A stretch of 64,000 nucleotides of DNA from Actinobacteria bacterium IMCC26207. Lineage in GTDB: Bacteria; Actinomycetota; Acidimicrobiia; Acidimicrobiales; Microtrichaceae. The DNA is taken from NCBI GenBank assembly GCA_001025035.1, contig LCZK01000008.1, positions 186,001 through 250,000 on the forward strand, written 5' to 3'. Shown here one piece after another: positions 36,716 to 45,951 of the stretch. A program made the position numbers and the translations under genes. The notes under the pieces were generated by a model. It had not been told where the DNA came from, made no database searches, and worked only from the letters and a program-made list of their open reading frames with translations. Positions within the stretch are counted from its first letter, which is position 1. Every line of letters starts with the position of its first letter.

Positions 36716-37494
36716 GGTGCATCAAGGCCATAGAACTGCAGAGCGGTCGCTGTGGTCTCGTTGGCAACTATCGAGAGTCCAACCTCGTGCAGACGAGCAA
36801 TCTCTGCGCCAATCAGACCAACCATGGCAGGGGTATTCGGCTTACCGCGATGCGGCACGGGTGTGAGGAACGGCGAATCGGTCTCTACCATGAGTGCACT
36901 CAAGGGAGTGCTGCTCACTGCAGAACGAACGTCATCGGCACTGGGAAAGGTCACGATCCCGCTGATGGAGAGCAGCGCTCCACGCTCAATACAGCCAGCA
37001 GCCTCATCTACTCCACCTGTAAAGCAATGAAACACCGTGCGAGTTGGAATCGACTCGGCATCAAGGATCTCAAAGGTCTCTTCCCATGCATTGCGCGTAT
37101 GAATCACCAGCGGCAGGTCATACTCATGCGCCAAGGCGATCTGCTGAGCGAATACCTTGCGCTGAATCTGTCGCGGCGCATGGTCGTAGTGATAATCCAG
37201 ACCACATTCACCAATGGCGACCATCTTGGGATTCCCTGCGTTGGCCTTGACGACCTCAAGCACTGCGTCGAGACCTTCAGCAGCATCGTGTGGATGGAGA
37301 CCAACTGTGGCCCAAACCTGCTCGTACTGTGCTGCAAGTGCCACACAGGAAGCCGAACTCACGGCATCGGTCCCGACGGTAATCATCTGAGTGACCCCAG
37401 CCTCGGAAGAGGCTTCAAGAACTGAACCTAGGCTCGAGTCATCTTCAAGGTGGCAGTGGTTATCAATCCACTGCAAGCTCGGCGTTAGAGACAT
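36712..37494 (-). CDS. tatD: TatD family metal-dependent hydrolase
   Basis: Metal-dependent TIM-barrel hydrolase of 260 residues, active on DNA 3' ends or, in some members, on D-aminoacyl-tRNA. All ligands are visible: DNHCHLED (first HxH), TVGLHPHDAAE, IGECGLDYHYD (Glu), PLVIHTRNAWEE (His), TVFHCFTGG (His) and METDSPFLTPVPHRG (Asp). The ATG at 37494 is used; an upstream frame to 37626 runs over the preceding gene's end and lacks family similarity. The stop overlaps the small membrane protein start. The 3' end of the 999-residue fusion gene lies 13 bases upstream. Confidence 0.94.
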   Translation of the reverse strand: MSLTPSLQWIDNHCHLEDDSSLGSVLEASSEAGVTQMITVGTDAVSSASCVALAAQYEQVWATVGLHPHDAAEGLDAVLEVVKANAGNPKMVAIGECGLDYHYDHAPRQIQRKVFAQQIALAHEYDLPLVIHTRNAWEETFEILDAESIPTRTVFHCFTGGVDEAAGCIERGALLSISGIVTFPSADDVRSAVSSTPLSALMVETDSPFLTPVPHRGKPNTPAMVGLIGAEIARLHEVGLSIVANETTATALQFYGLDAP

Positions 37495-37507
37495 GATTGG
37501 AACTGCC

Positions 37508-40507
37508 CTAGTTGTTGATACACACGATTCCCTCAGCTCCAGCAGAAAACAGCTGCACTGTACCCGCTGCATCCTCGGCATCTTGAGTTCGGGTGATTCC
37601 CTCGGTGACTGCCAAGACCGAGGCATCGCTCCATTCCATGAGAGCGCTCACTGCGGTGTCACCAAGGGTTGGCGGCGCGAGCACCACAACAACTACCTCG
37701 GGGCTGATCTGATCTAGCCACGCCCCATCGATGACCTTCTGCTTGCGAGCCGAACGCGACCCGGCTGGGATAAAGCGCAACTGATCTACATCTGCTCCAA
37801 GGAGTTGGCGAGCTTCTCTCGGGAGGCGACGAGCCGAGACGGGGCGCATGACTCCTTGCACTGTCAGATTGCCTTCGTTTCCGCTCAGCAATTCGGCTTC
37901 TAGGTCAGCCACACCTTTGGATCCGCGCCGCGCCAATCTTGCACTGAGCGCCGGATCAGCGAGCTGCGCATCTACTAGGACCACTCTGCGCCCATCAGCG
38001 ACACAGGCTGCGGCTAGACCAGTCGCCAATCTGCGTACCTCAACCCCATCTCTTGGAGCAGCGACCACAATCCGACTCGGGAACTCTCCAGATGTGCCGG
38101 CGTCTACCGCCGAGGTAATGATCTGTTCGAGTTGTTTCGGGGTGGACCTTGTCTTCTTGCGGGTTCCACCGCTGACGTGGGTCCATTTGCGCAGACCCGT
38201 GAACTCATAGACGTCATCTCGAGGGTCGACCCTTGGGAACCGACTCCCAGCCATAACCAACCCCGTTGCGAGCAGCCCTGCAGATGCGATCGAGACCAGC
38301 ACAATCCAAAATACAGAAGACTGCTCTTGGCCTAGGACTGCATCCTGATAGGCGCGAATGTAGAACGCACCCGAGTAGTACCGAGCCTCACCCGGGATCG
38401 TTGGGCGCAACTCGTCTGCAACCTGCGCCTCTGCGGCAGTGCGACTGTTTTCGAAAATATTGTCCATTGCTGCAACCAGATACGGCTGCACGGCCAGCAC
38501 ATTGGCTTGGCTGGTATCGCTGTATTGCAACTGGACTAACAAGCCCAACTTGGGGCGGGTGGCTGACATCCGATCGCTGATTTCCCGAACAGATAGGTCA
38601 ACCCCGGACAGAGTTTTGAGTTCCTGGGCGTACGCAAGAGAAACCACCGTGGTCAACACGCCCTGCAGTCGCTCACGGTCAATCAAGACATACTCACTCG
38701 GCACGGAGCGGTCGAGGCGTGGCGGGATCACTGCAGCAGTTACGGTGTAGTGAACGGGAAGCATGCTCGCAACCACCCCGCCAAAAATGCCGCCAATCAG
38801 AGCCGCAGCAACAATCTGCCGGCGTGCCCGTGTAGAAAACCGCAAGTCCCACCTTGCGAGCGGAACCTCGTCCTCATCAAGCGGCGAGGACTGTTGGAAT
38901 GAGCCTTGACCAACGTACGGGTCGAGTTCACTTCCGGGCACGAGCCGCTCAGTCTGCCAGCGGTCAACCTCTCCAGACAGGGTTTGCTCATCAGCTGCAG
39001 AGTCAACCCATGTGTCAGTCCACGTACCAGGCCGCGACGCAGGCGAACTCTTCGAGTAAGCCTCGGGCGAGATTCTCTCAAGTTCGTGACCAACCTGGGG
39101 TTCCTCTGCTTGCCCAACTCCAGACATGCCTTTCCATCGAGACCTCCAAGAAGGAACCTGCAAACCAGCAGCGAGCCCAATGACTGCCCAAGCCAACTTG
39201 TTATTCAGGAGCGGCAAGAACATGGAACTTGAAAGCACCGGCAGCAGCATCACAAACAACGTGATGGAAATCTCCTTCATCTGTAACCACCGCGGCCGTA
39301 ACAGATTCAGCATCGTCATCAAGAAGATTGAGACAAACATCAAGAGCCCAATGAAACCGAGGTCTCCCGTGACGTCCATCCACGTGTTATGAGAAGACAC
39401 GTCGTCTCGGTCCTCATTGAGTTGCTGGCTACCTGGGGTCACAAGCAAGTTCGGCGAGATCAGAAGCCGCAGTTGACCAAACCCGTAGCCAGTCACCGGC
39501 TGCTCCTGAATCAACGCGCTTGTCACCGTCCAAAAGTCCAAGCGTCCGGCACCGCGATCAGAGAATCCGCGCTCCAAATTATTTGGATTGGCAATGAACC
39601 CAACCCCAAAGGCCATGACTGCAAGCAATAAAGCGCCGATAGCCACCCGGGACCGACGACCAGCGCTCAGTCCGGGCCGAGTCACCATGGTTCCAAACAG
39701 GGCAATCGCTGCACCGATTAGCCCCGAACGGCTGCCCGCCCCGGCTGCACCAGCCAATACTGCAAACAGCGTAAAGGTGTACCACCACTTGATCTTCACG
39801 GTGGCGGCGTGTCTGCGGTAATAGACCGTGAGCGGGATCATTGAGGCCATCAACAATCCAAAGAAGTTGGGATCCTTTCCGAATCCAACAGAGCGCGTTC
39901 CCAAAAACAAGGCCAGGATTCCTAGCGAGGCGCCAAATAGTCCGCCGATCCAGTAGGCCCGAAGAAATTTGTGCAGCGCTCGGTGACTGTCCACCATGAG
40001 CGCAGTAATGCAAAAAAACACCACGCCGAGCATGAACTGCCCCATGGTGTTCAGAAACGAAAGTGCCTCAGCAGACCAAAGCCCACTAGCAGCAGCCCAG
40101 GTCAGCAACACGAACACCGGCGCCCAGGTCCGCAAGGGAAGTGCGGGCGGACGCCAACGTTGAACTACCAGTTTGTAAATCATGAGCAGGCCGGCCACGA
40201 GGGCAACAGCACGCCCCATTCGAATCGGTCCTGCTCCAAGGCCATCAAAGTGGATCAGGAAAGCAACTGCTTCATAAAAGAACAGTCCTCGTTGCCAGAC
40301 CCAGATGGACAGGCCGACTGTAAGTGCGATCACCACCAGAACCAGCACACCCCACTTATTGAAGATCGCAAAGATCAGTAGCGGGATTGCGGCGATCGCA
40401 AGGCCAATGGCCGCAGCGGTGCTCCAAGGTGGTCGCTGCCGCGGCGCTTGGGTCGTGGTCGGCTGATCGATGGTTTGCAACCGGTTCCCCCAAGTTCGGG
40501 CCGCCAC
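37508..40507 (-). CDS. O-antigen polymerase/ligase-like protein fused to Wzz and tyrosine-kinase-like domains
   Basis: 999-residue fusion. Residues 1-465 form about twelve membrane helices of the O-antigen ligase/Wzy_C type with AGAGSRSGLIGA (near 264) and the extracytoplasmic SSHNTWMDVTGDLG motif (near 374). A charged linker to 565 follows. Residues 570-760 are a Wzz-like co-polymerase unit: helix AALIGGIFGGVVASMLPV, an extracytoplasmic region, and helix FWIVLVSIASAGLLATGL near 739. Residues 800-999 have the BY-kinase fold, with VVAAPRDGVEVRRLATGL in place of Walker A (no GK[ST]) but VVLVDAQLADPALSARL retained. The end TEGITRTQDAEDAAGTVQLF resembles that of the Wzz protein at 33 kb. It would join polymerisation and length control in one chain. 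Start GTG; no clear ribosome site. Confidence 0.88.
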   Translation of the reverse strand: MAARTWGNRLQTIDQPTTTQAPRQRPPWSTAAAIGLAIAAIPLLIFAIFNKWGVLVLVVIALTVGLSIWVWQRGLFFYEAVAFLIHFDGLGAGPIRMGRAVALVAGLLMIYKLVVQRWRPPALPLRTWAPVFVLLTWAAASGLWSAEALSFLNTMGQFMLGVVFFCITALMVDSHRALHKFLRAYWIGGLFGASLGILALFLGTRSVGFGKDPNFFGLLMASMIPLTVYYRRHAATVKIKWWYTFTLFAVLAGAAGAGSRSGLIGAAIALFGTMVTRPGLSAGRRSRVAIGALLLAVMAFGVGFIANPNNLERGFSDRGAGRLDFWTVTSALIQEQPVTGYGFGQLRLLISPNLLVTPGSQQLNEDRDDVSSHNTWMDVTGDLGFIGLLMFVSIFLMTMLNLLRPRWLQMKEISITLFVMLLPVLSSSMFLPLLNNKLAWAVIGLAAGLQVPSWRSRWKGMSGVGQAEEPQVGHELERISPEAYSKSSPASRPGTWTDTWVDSAADEQTLSGEVDRWQTERLVPGSELDPYVGQGSFQQSSPLDEDEVPLARWDLRFSTRARRQIVAAALIGGIFGGVVASMLPVHYTVTAAVIPPRLDRSVPSEYVLIDRERLQGVLTTVVSLAYAQELKTLSGVDLSVREISDRMSATRPKLGLLVQLQYSDTSQANVLAVQPYLVAAMDNIFENSRTAAEAQVADELRPTIPGEARYYSGAFYIRAYQDAVLGQEQSSVFWIVLVSIASAGLLATGLVMAGSRFPRVDPRDDVYEFTGLRKWTHVSGGTRKKTRSTPKQLEQIITSAVDAGTSGEFPSRIVVAAPRDGVEVRRLATGLAAACVADGRRVVLVDAQLADPALSARLARRGSKGVADLEAELLSGNEGNLTVQGVMRPVSARRLPREARQLLGADVDQLRFIPAGSRSARKQKVIDGAWLDQISPEVVVVVLAPPTLGDTAVSALMEWSDASVLAVTEGITRTQDAEDAAGTVQLFSAGAEGIVCINN

Positions 40508-40619
40508 GCGTTGCGGCCGAGTGCCTCTAGCGTATCGGCAGTCACTGCGGACCCGACATCAGTGATCGCTAAGGACTGACACACACCTGCGGTGCAGTGC
40601 AGTGAAGTGCGGAGCAGTC

Positions 40620-41549
40620 TTACTCGGGAAGCTGTCCCACCATGATCAGCTTGTTGGTCATGCCGATTGCTCGCATCGCTAGGTCAACTGGCTTATACAA
40701 CGCTGGTCCGAGCTTGCCGGCACCCGTGCCAGTAGCGGCCCAGTGCTCCATGACGTTGGCCATCTTGGCAGTCGGTGAGCGCATGCCTTGCTGATCAACC
40801 ACATTCAGCCCGCAGCGCGCCATGAGGGTGCTCAGGCCACGGCCCGAGAAATACACCTGATGGTCCGCGTAGTACAACATGTCGCTCCAACGGATCGGCT
40901 CGGCGATCTTGCGCACTGCAATCACAAACGGTCGAGCCGGGAACTGAACGTCGGGGGTCTCCATAACCACCAGACCACCAGGGCGAAGGTAACGCACGGA
41001 GCGCTGCAACAGACCACGGGGGTCATGGACATGCTCAATCACGTCCCACAGAGTGAGCAGGTCAACTGAGCCATCTGGAATCTCAGCGGGCAGATCATCA
41101 ACGTGATAAGCCGTCAGGCCCCGCCCTTGCGCAGTTTCAACTGCGCCCGCATCGACATCGGCACCGACTGCTCGCATGCCGCGACGAGATGCCCAGTCGA
41201 TAAAGTTCCCAATGCCACATCCAATGTCGAGCACTGACTCAAGTCGGCCATGTTCAGTCTCGACTCCGCTCAAAATCTGCTCATAGCGGTCCTCGTAATT
41301 TGCCTGCACGAGGTCAGTTGCGTAGAGCTCAAACTTGTAGCCATCCCAATAGGTGCTCGCCACAGGGTCACGATCGGGGCTCTGCACAAGGTATTCCGTT
41401 GCGCAGAGTCTGCAGCGGAACAGATCAAAACTCTCGATTCGGTAGCTGCGATCGCGGCCAGGTCCGCCACATGCCGGACATTGCTCTTGTTCAGTTGACC
41501 GATGCCCCACCGAGTCCTCCTTGAACTGACTGAAGGCGTCAGCATACAT
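40620..41549 (-). CDS. Class I SAM methyltransferase with N-terminal zinc-ribbon-like segment
   Basis: Protein of 309 residues. The N-terminus contains two CxxC pairs (EQCPACGGP and FRCRLCATEY), as in methyltransferases acting on sugars or lipid head groups. Motif I is SVLDIGCGIGNFIDWA, with VGADVDAGAVETAQ next, and VDLLTLWDVIEHVHDPRGLL typical of Methyltransf_23. The C-terminal region (YYADHQVYFSGRGLSTLMAR) and the tail with MRAIGMTNKL fit the same family. It lies upstream of the polymerase fusion, same strand, with 112 bases between, and probably modifies the polysaccharide. A metal-binding role of the cysteines is inferred from their spacing. Confidence 0.87.
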   Translation of the reverse strand: MYADAFSQFKEDSVGHRSTEQEQCPACGGPGRDRSYRIESFDLFRCRLCATEYLVQSPDRDPVASTYWDGYKFELYATDLVQANYEDRYEQILSGVETEHGRLESVLDIGCGIGNFIDWASRRGMRAVGADVDAGAVETAQGRGLTAYHVDDLPAEIPDGSVDLLTLWDVIEHVHDPRGLLQRSVRYLRPGGLVVMETPDVQFPARPFVIAVRKIAEPIRWSDMLYYADHQVYFSGRGLSTLMARCGLNVVDQQGMRSPTAKMANVMEHWAATGTGAGKLGPALYKPVDLAMRAIGMTNKLIMVGQLPE

Positions 41550-41657
41550 CTCTTAGTCCAATACCCCCTTGCGGCCGACTTGCCCTGCTGTTGTGCTCCG
41601 CGCCAACTGCCGCTGTCAGCCTCTGACATGATTTGGCAACACTTCTGGAGATGACCT

Positions 41658-42398
41658 GTGGCGCTAACAACAATTGGATTCGATGCTGATGACACGCTCT
41701 GGCATAGCGAGAGCCATTTTTTGCTCACAACGGAACGCTTCTGTGAACTCCTGGCTCCTTGGACCCAGTCCTCTCGCCTGCAGAATCCAAGCAGTGCTAA
41801 ATCCTCGCAGCGGGATCTCATTGAGACGCAACTGATCAACATTGAACGGCGCAATCTGCGACTGCTTGGCTACGGAGCAAAAGCGTTCACCTTGTCCATG
41901 ATCGAAACAGCAATCGAGGTATCAGCGGGTGAGATCCCGGCCTCGGCCATAGCGGAGATTCTTGAGTGGGGCCACGAACTACTCAATCACCCGGTGGAAC
42001 TACTCGACGGGGTAACTGACACCCTTGATGCGCTTGCTGGGTCCTATGAACTCCTCCTCATCACCAAGGGTGACCTGCTTCATCAGGAGTCCAAGATTGC
42101 GAAATCAGGAATCGCCCCGGTCTTTTCCGGTATCGAAATTCTGAGCAACAAGACTGCTGCCTCCTACGAGCGAGTTTTGCAGCAGCGCTCGGTGCCTGCC
42201 AAGGAGTTCCTCATGGTTGGCAACTCAGTTCGTTCCGATGTGCTGCCGGTGCTCGAGCTCGGAGCACAAGCCGTGCATGTTCCCTATCACGTCACTTGGG
42301 CGCTCGAGGAGCACGACTCAACCGATCTGCATGCCGAGCAATTCCACAGCTGTCGCCACATCAGCGAACTGCCTGAACTACTGAGCCGCCTTAACTGA
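41658..42398 (+). CDS. HAD-like hydrolase
   Basis: Haloacid-dehalogenase superfamily phosphatase of 246 residues. Motif I is GFDADDTLWH with the nucleophile Asp9 and acid Asp11, motif II ELLLITKGD, and motif III/IV in SNKTAASYERV and EFLMVGNSVRSDVLPVLELG. The long helical cap after motif I suggests the C1 type (YjjG/phosphoglycolate-like). GTG start with GGAG eight bases upstream. Substrate unknown. It is convergent with the adenosine kinase gene, across a short tandem-repeat region. Confidence 0.87.
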   Translation: MALTTIGFDADDTLWHSESHFLLTTERFCELLAPWTQSSRLQNPSSAKSSQRDLIETQLINIERRNLRLLGYGAKAFTLSMIETAIEVSAGEIPASAIAEILEWGHELLNHPVELLDGVTDTLDALAGSYELLLITKGDLLHQESKIAKSGIAPVFSGIEILSNKTAASYERVLQQRSVPAKEFLMVGNSVRSDVLPVLELGAQAVHVPYHVTWALEEHDSTDLHAEQFHSCRHISELPELLSRLN

Positions 42399-42444
42399 GC
42401 AGCAGCCTGAACTGAGCCGCAGCCTGAGCTGAGCCGCCTGAACT
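42383..42444. repeat. Short degenerate tandem repeat between convergent genes
   Basis: Four adjacent units beginning GAGCCGC or GAGCAGC and ending in CTGAACT, CTTAACT or CTGAGCT, of 14, 17, 17 and 14 bases. They cover the last codons of the HAD gene, the 44-base gap and the last base pair or two of the adenosine kinase gene. Confidence 0.75.
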
Positions 42445-43492
42445 ACGGGGCAAGAACCGTTTTGGCTAACTCGCTCAGGTTGGCTACTGGCCGAGCACCA
42501 AGGTGCGAGATCACCTCTGCGGCCGCCACCGATCCCAAGGCACCGCAAGTAGCTAGATCAAGGCCCTGGCTCACGCCGTACAAAAAGCCAGCTGCATACA
42601 AGTCCCCCGCACCAGTGGTGTCTACAAGGTCATCAACTGGTGCTGCAGCTACTTCGAGAACATGATCTTGATGAACCACAACTGAGCCCTTTTCCGAGCG
42701 AGTCACTGCGGCAGTCACGTTCAGTTGTTTAACTTGCGCTATTGCTTCATCAAATGAATCTGTCTGGAACAACGAGCAGATCTCTGCCTCGTTGGCAAAC
42801 ACTAAGTCAGAGTGATTCTGCAGCAGGTCGACGAAGGCCTCCCGGTGACGCTCCACGCAAAAACTGTCTGACAGCGTCACAGCCACCAGGCGTCCGGCGT
42901 CATGTGCACAGGCCGCTGCGGCACGAAAGGCCTCCTGCGCTTCTGGCGGGTCAAACAGATAGCCCTCAAGGTACAAAATCTTCGAGGCTGCAATCGCCAC
43001 AAGGTCGATGTCCTCTGGGGAGAGATACACCGATGCGCCAAGGAAGGTGTTCATCGTTCGCTGTGCATCAGGCGTAATCAGAATCAAACAGCATCCCGTT
43101 GATGGACCCGTAGCTGCTGAGTCGATCTGATAGGTCACTCCGGTTGCGCGAATGTCATGAGCGAATACTGCGCCAAGTTGGTCATCGCGCACCTTGCCGA
43201 TGTACTGCGCAGTTGCACCTAGGGCGGCTACCCCGACGATTGTGTTTGCTGCGGAGCCTCCCGAGATCTCGATGCCGGCACCCATTTGCGCATAGAGCGC
43301 TGTTGCGCGTTCCTCGTCAATCAGGGTCATGGAGCCCTTCGGCACACCCGCCGCCTGAACGAACTCGTCGGACTCTTGGCTGAGAACGTCTACGAGTGCG
43401 TTGCCAATGCCACACACGTCATTGACAAAGTCGGAGGAGCCGTTGAGCTGTAGGTACAAAGCCGGTTGGTCAGAAGTCACTGGTTCAATCAC
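42443..43492 (-). CDS. PfkB family carbohydrate kinase, adenosine kinase-like
   Basis: Ribokinase-fold kinase of 349 residues. GIGNALVDVLSQESDEF and KGSMTLIDEERA resemble bacterial adenosine kinases; GGSAANTIVGVAALGA is the first PfkB motif and VDTTGAGDLYAAGFLYG the second, with catalytic Asp. The first 25 residues are poorly conserved and the true start may be an internal codon. It probably phosphorylates adenosine or a related nucleoside or sugar. It is 46 bases from rsmI on the same strand. Confidence 0.9.
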   Translation of the reverse strand: MIEPVTSDQPALYLQLNGSSDFVNDVCGIGNALVDVLSQESDEFVQAAGVPKGSMTLIDEERATALYAQMGAGIEISGGSAANTIVGVAALGATAQYIGKVRDDQLGAVFAHDIRATGVTYQIDSAATGPSTGCCLILITPDAQRTMNTFLGASVYLSPEDIDLVAIAASKILYLEGYLFDPPEAQEAFRAAAACAHDAGRLVAVTLSDSFCVERHREAFVDLLQNHSDLVFANEAEICSLFQTDSFDEAIAQVKQLNVTAAVTRSEKGSVVVHQDHVLEVAAAPVDDLVDTTGAGDLYAAGFLYGVSQGLDLATCGALGSVAAAEVISHLGARPVANLSELAKTVLAP

Positions 43493-43538
43493 GGCAGCAA
43501 CTTACCCAGTTTGCAGACCTCGGGCCATTGGGCTCTCG

Positions 43539-44390
43539 CTAGGGGGATTCCGACAGTGTGAGCAGCCGCTTGACGCGGTTCGGGGCAACGCCACATTTCT
43601 GAGCGACCGAAAGAGCAGCATCCCTGCGAGTTACACCTGTCGCAAGAACCGATCGCAGCTCAGCCAGGATGATCTCGTCGGTAGCCTCGGGTAGCGGCGC
43701 CGAGCCGTCAACCACCAAGACATATTCGCCTCGCGGCGCAACCTCTTGGCAACGCTCAATGGCCTGCCCCAAAGTTGCGCGCCAAGTCTCTTCGTGCAGC
43801 TTGGTGAGTTCTCGACACAGTGCCACCTGACGATCTTCGCCGAGCACCTGCGATAGGTCCGTCAAGGTGCGCTCAAGTCGATGTGGCGCTTCGTACAACA
43901 CGATGGTGCGTGACTCCCCTTGCAGTTCCGCCAGCCGAGAGACTCGATCGGGCCCCTTTCGGGGCAAGAAGCCCTCAAATACGAATCTGCCAGAGTGGGT
44001 TAATAGCCCACTGCCCACCAATGCAACGGCTGCTGCAAACGGGCCAGGAATCACCTCGATTTGCAACCCTGCCTCGGCCACGAGTGCTGCAACTCTTGCG
44101 CCGGGGTCGCTCAGACCGGGCATGCCGGCGTCGCTTGCAACGGCTACAACTTCTCCGCTCGAAATCCGGGCGAGTATTTCGGGGCCAAGCTCGAACTCGG
44201 TGTGCTCATCAAGTCGCAACAGGCGCGGGGCTCGTACCCCAAGGTGGGCGAGCAGCTTGCCGGTTCGGCGCGTGTCCTCACACGCCACGACATCGGCGGC
44301 AGCAAAAGCCTGCGCTACCCGCTCCGAAAGATCACCGAGATTGCCAATTGGTGTCCCGACGAGTACCAAACGCGGGCTTCCAGTTCCCAT
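43539..44390 (-). CDS. rsmI: 16S rRNA (cytidine-1402-2'-O)-methyltransferase
   Basis: Tetrapyrrole-methylase-fold RNA methyltransferase of 283 residues. LVGTPIGNLGDLSERV, ACEDTRRTGKLLAHLG, VAVASDAGMPGLSDPGAR, VIPGPFAAAVALVGSGLL, FEGFLPRKG and YEAPHRLERTL are the family blocks in order. Its ATG overlaps the DUF192 stop (TAATG), so the two are translationally linked. In actinobacteria rsmI is commonly near tatD and rsmA; here they are separated by the polysaccharide genes. Confidence 0.95.
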   Translation of the reverse strand: MGTGSPRLVLVGTPIGNLGDLSERVAQAFAAADVVACEDTRRTGKLLAHLGVRAPRLLRLDEHTEFELGPEILARISSGEVVAVASDAGMPGLSDPGARVAALVAEAGLQIEVIPGPFAAAVALVGSGLLTHSGRFVFEGFLPRKGPDRVSRLAELQGESRTIVLYEAPHRLERTLTDLSQVLGEDRQVALCRELTKLHEETWRATLGQAIERCQEVAPRGEYVLVVDGSAPLPEATDEIILAELRSVLATGVTRRDAALSVAQKCGVAPNRVKRLLTLSESP

Positions 44391-44713
44391 TACCTGACTT
44401 CCAATCGGTCGCCAGGCACAACCCCCCAGAGACGAAATGCTCCAGCAGGCGCCTCAATAGCTGATTTTGCAGCAAGCACCGGCAGCGTGACCCGGTTGGG
44501 TGCGACAGTAAGCACGCGCAATACGGTTCCTTCGGCATTACAAAAAGCAACATCAATTGCAAACTTCATGCCCACCGTATGAAGCGACTTTGCTTTCAAT
44601 ACGAACACACCTTCAAGATCACTTCTGCCCAAAAGCCCGCGCCGACGCTCGGCCCGAGTCTGTGCAACCTCGGCACTAGCTAGCACCTGCCCCTCTCGGG
44701 TTAGCCAGGCCAT
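44390..44713 (-). CDS. DUF192 domain protein
   Basis: Small protein of 107 residues with a DUF192 domain: RRRGLLGRSDLEGVFVLK, HTVGMKFAIDVAFCNAEG and VLAAKSAIEAPAGAF are the conserved pieces. Members are usually extracytoplasmic or cytoplasmic small beta-proteins of unknown activity; no signal peptide is seen here. It overlaps rsmI by one base and follows ychF at a distance of 39 bases, all on the minus strand. Confidence 0.85.
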   Translation of the reverse strand: MAWLTREGQVLASAEVAQTRAERRRGLLGRSDLEGVFVLKAKSLHTVGMKFAIDVAFCNAEGTVLRVLTVAPNRVTLPVLAAKSAIEAPAGAFRLWGVVPGDRLEVR

Positions 44714-44752
44714 GGCCCCGAGTTGCGCAGACTGCGCAAAAATGTTGGCCTG

Positions 44753-45835
44753 CTACACATTGAATCGAAAATCCATCACGTCGCCATCGGCCACGACATA
44801 TTCCTTGCCCTCGATGCGGGCTTTACCAACCTCACGCGCCTTTGCCCAAGAACCCAACTCCAGCAGTTCATCCCAGTGGATGGTTTCTGCACGAATAAAC
44901 CCACGCTCAAAGTCGGTGTGGATGACGCCAGCGCATTGCGGTGCTTTGGATCCGGTTCGGAACGTCCAAGCTCGAGTCTCTTTCTCGCCGGTGGTAAAAA
45001 AGGTTCTCAGGCCAAGCATCTGATACGCGGCGTGTAAGAACGCGGGCAGTGCGCCTTCGCCCAAGCCAAGAGCCTCGAGCATCTCGGCGCGTGACTCTTC
45101 ATCGAGCATGGCCGCCTCGGCCTCGAGTTGGATACACAGGCCAATGACTTGGTCGCCTGCGCCAAGGCCAAACGCTTCACGTACTGGAGCTAACAGCGGC
45201 TCCGGGTCAGCGAGTTGTTCCTCATCAAGATTGACTAGGGCCATTGCCGGCTTGGCCGTGAGCAAGAAGAACGGTTTCAGTAAATGCCGTTGCGCCTCAT
45301 CAAGCTGAGAGCGATAGATGGGGGTTCCTGCTTGGAGCAATTCAAGGGCTGCTTCCATTGCAGCCACCTCATCGGCGAGCGTTTTGTCTGCCCGAGCTGC
45401 CTTGCGCCTTTTGTCCGCCTGCTTCTCAAGGGTCTCAAAATCGGAGTACACCAACTCGACCTCGAGGGTATTGAGTTGGTCGACTGGATCCGAGGATCCG
45501 TCTACGTCAGTGTCGATGAAGGCGCGCAGAATAAAGACAATCGCGTCAACTTCTCGGATGTGAGCCAAGAAGCGATTGCCAAGGCCCTCGCCCTGAGCGG
45601 CACCCTCAACAAGTCCCGCAATATCCACAAACTGCACGCTGGCGGGAACAATGGATTTGGTCTGACTCATGATTGCCAAACGTTGCAACCGATCATCGGG
45701 AACCTTCGCTACGCCAACGTTTGGGTCAACCGTGGCAAAGGCATACGGGGCGGCTAGAGCACCCCCACCGGCAAGCGCGTTATATAGCGATGACTTCCCT
45801 GCATTGGGTAAGCCGACAAATCCAAATCGTTCCAC
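44753..45835 (-). CDS. ychF: Obg-like ATPase YchF
   Basis: Universally conserved P-loop ATPase of 360 residues that associates with ribosomes. G1 is GFVGLPNAGKSSL, G3 FVDIAGLVEGA, and the nucleotide-specificity segment LVNLDEEQL (N-x-D/E instead of NKxD, consistent with ATP preference). The coiled-coil insertion lies near 130-200 and the C-terminal TGS domain includes TFFTTGEKETRAWTFRTGSK. The GTG at 45835 is used, with CAGGAA upstream; the open frame to 45874 adds residues not found in the family. Confidence 0.95.
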   Translation of the reverse strand: MERFGFVGLPNAGKSSLYNALAGGGALAAPYAFATVDPNVGVAKVPDDRLQRLAIMSQTKSIVPASVQFVDIAGLVEGAAQGEGLGNRFLAHIREVDAIVFILRAFIDTDVDGSSDPVDQLNTLEVELVYSDFETLEKQADKRRKAARADKTLADEVAAMEAALELLQAGTPIYRSQLDEAQRHLLKPFFLLTAKPAMALVNLDEEQLADPEPLLAPVREAFGLGAGDQVIGLCIQLEAEAAMLDEESRAEMLEALGLGEGALPAFLHAAYQMLGLRTFFTTGEKETRAWTFRTGSKAPQCAGVIHTDFERGFIRAETIHWDELLELGSWAKAREVGKARIEGKEYVVADGDVMDFRFNV

Positions 45836-45951
45836 GTGAAGTTCCTGAAAGTGAGGTGCTGAACAGGTTCGCACAGCATGGTCACACGGTACTTGGTTCA
45901 GCGCTCCTGCCCCATCTGAGCCTGTTAAGCGCTAGGTCGCTGTGCCTCGTC

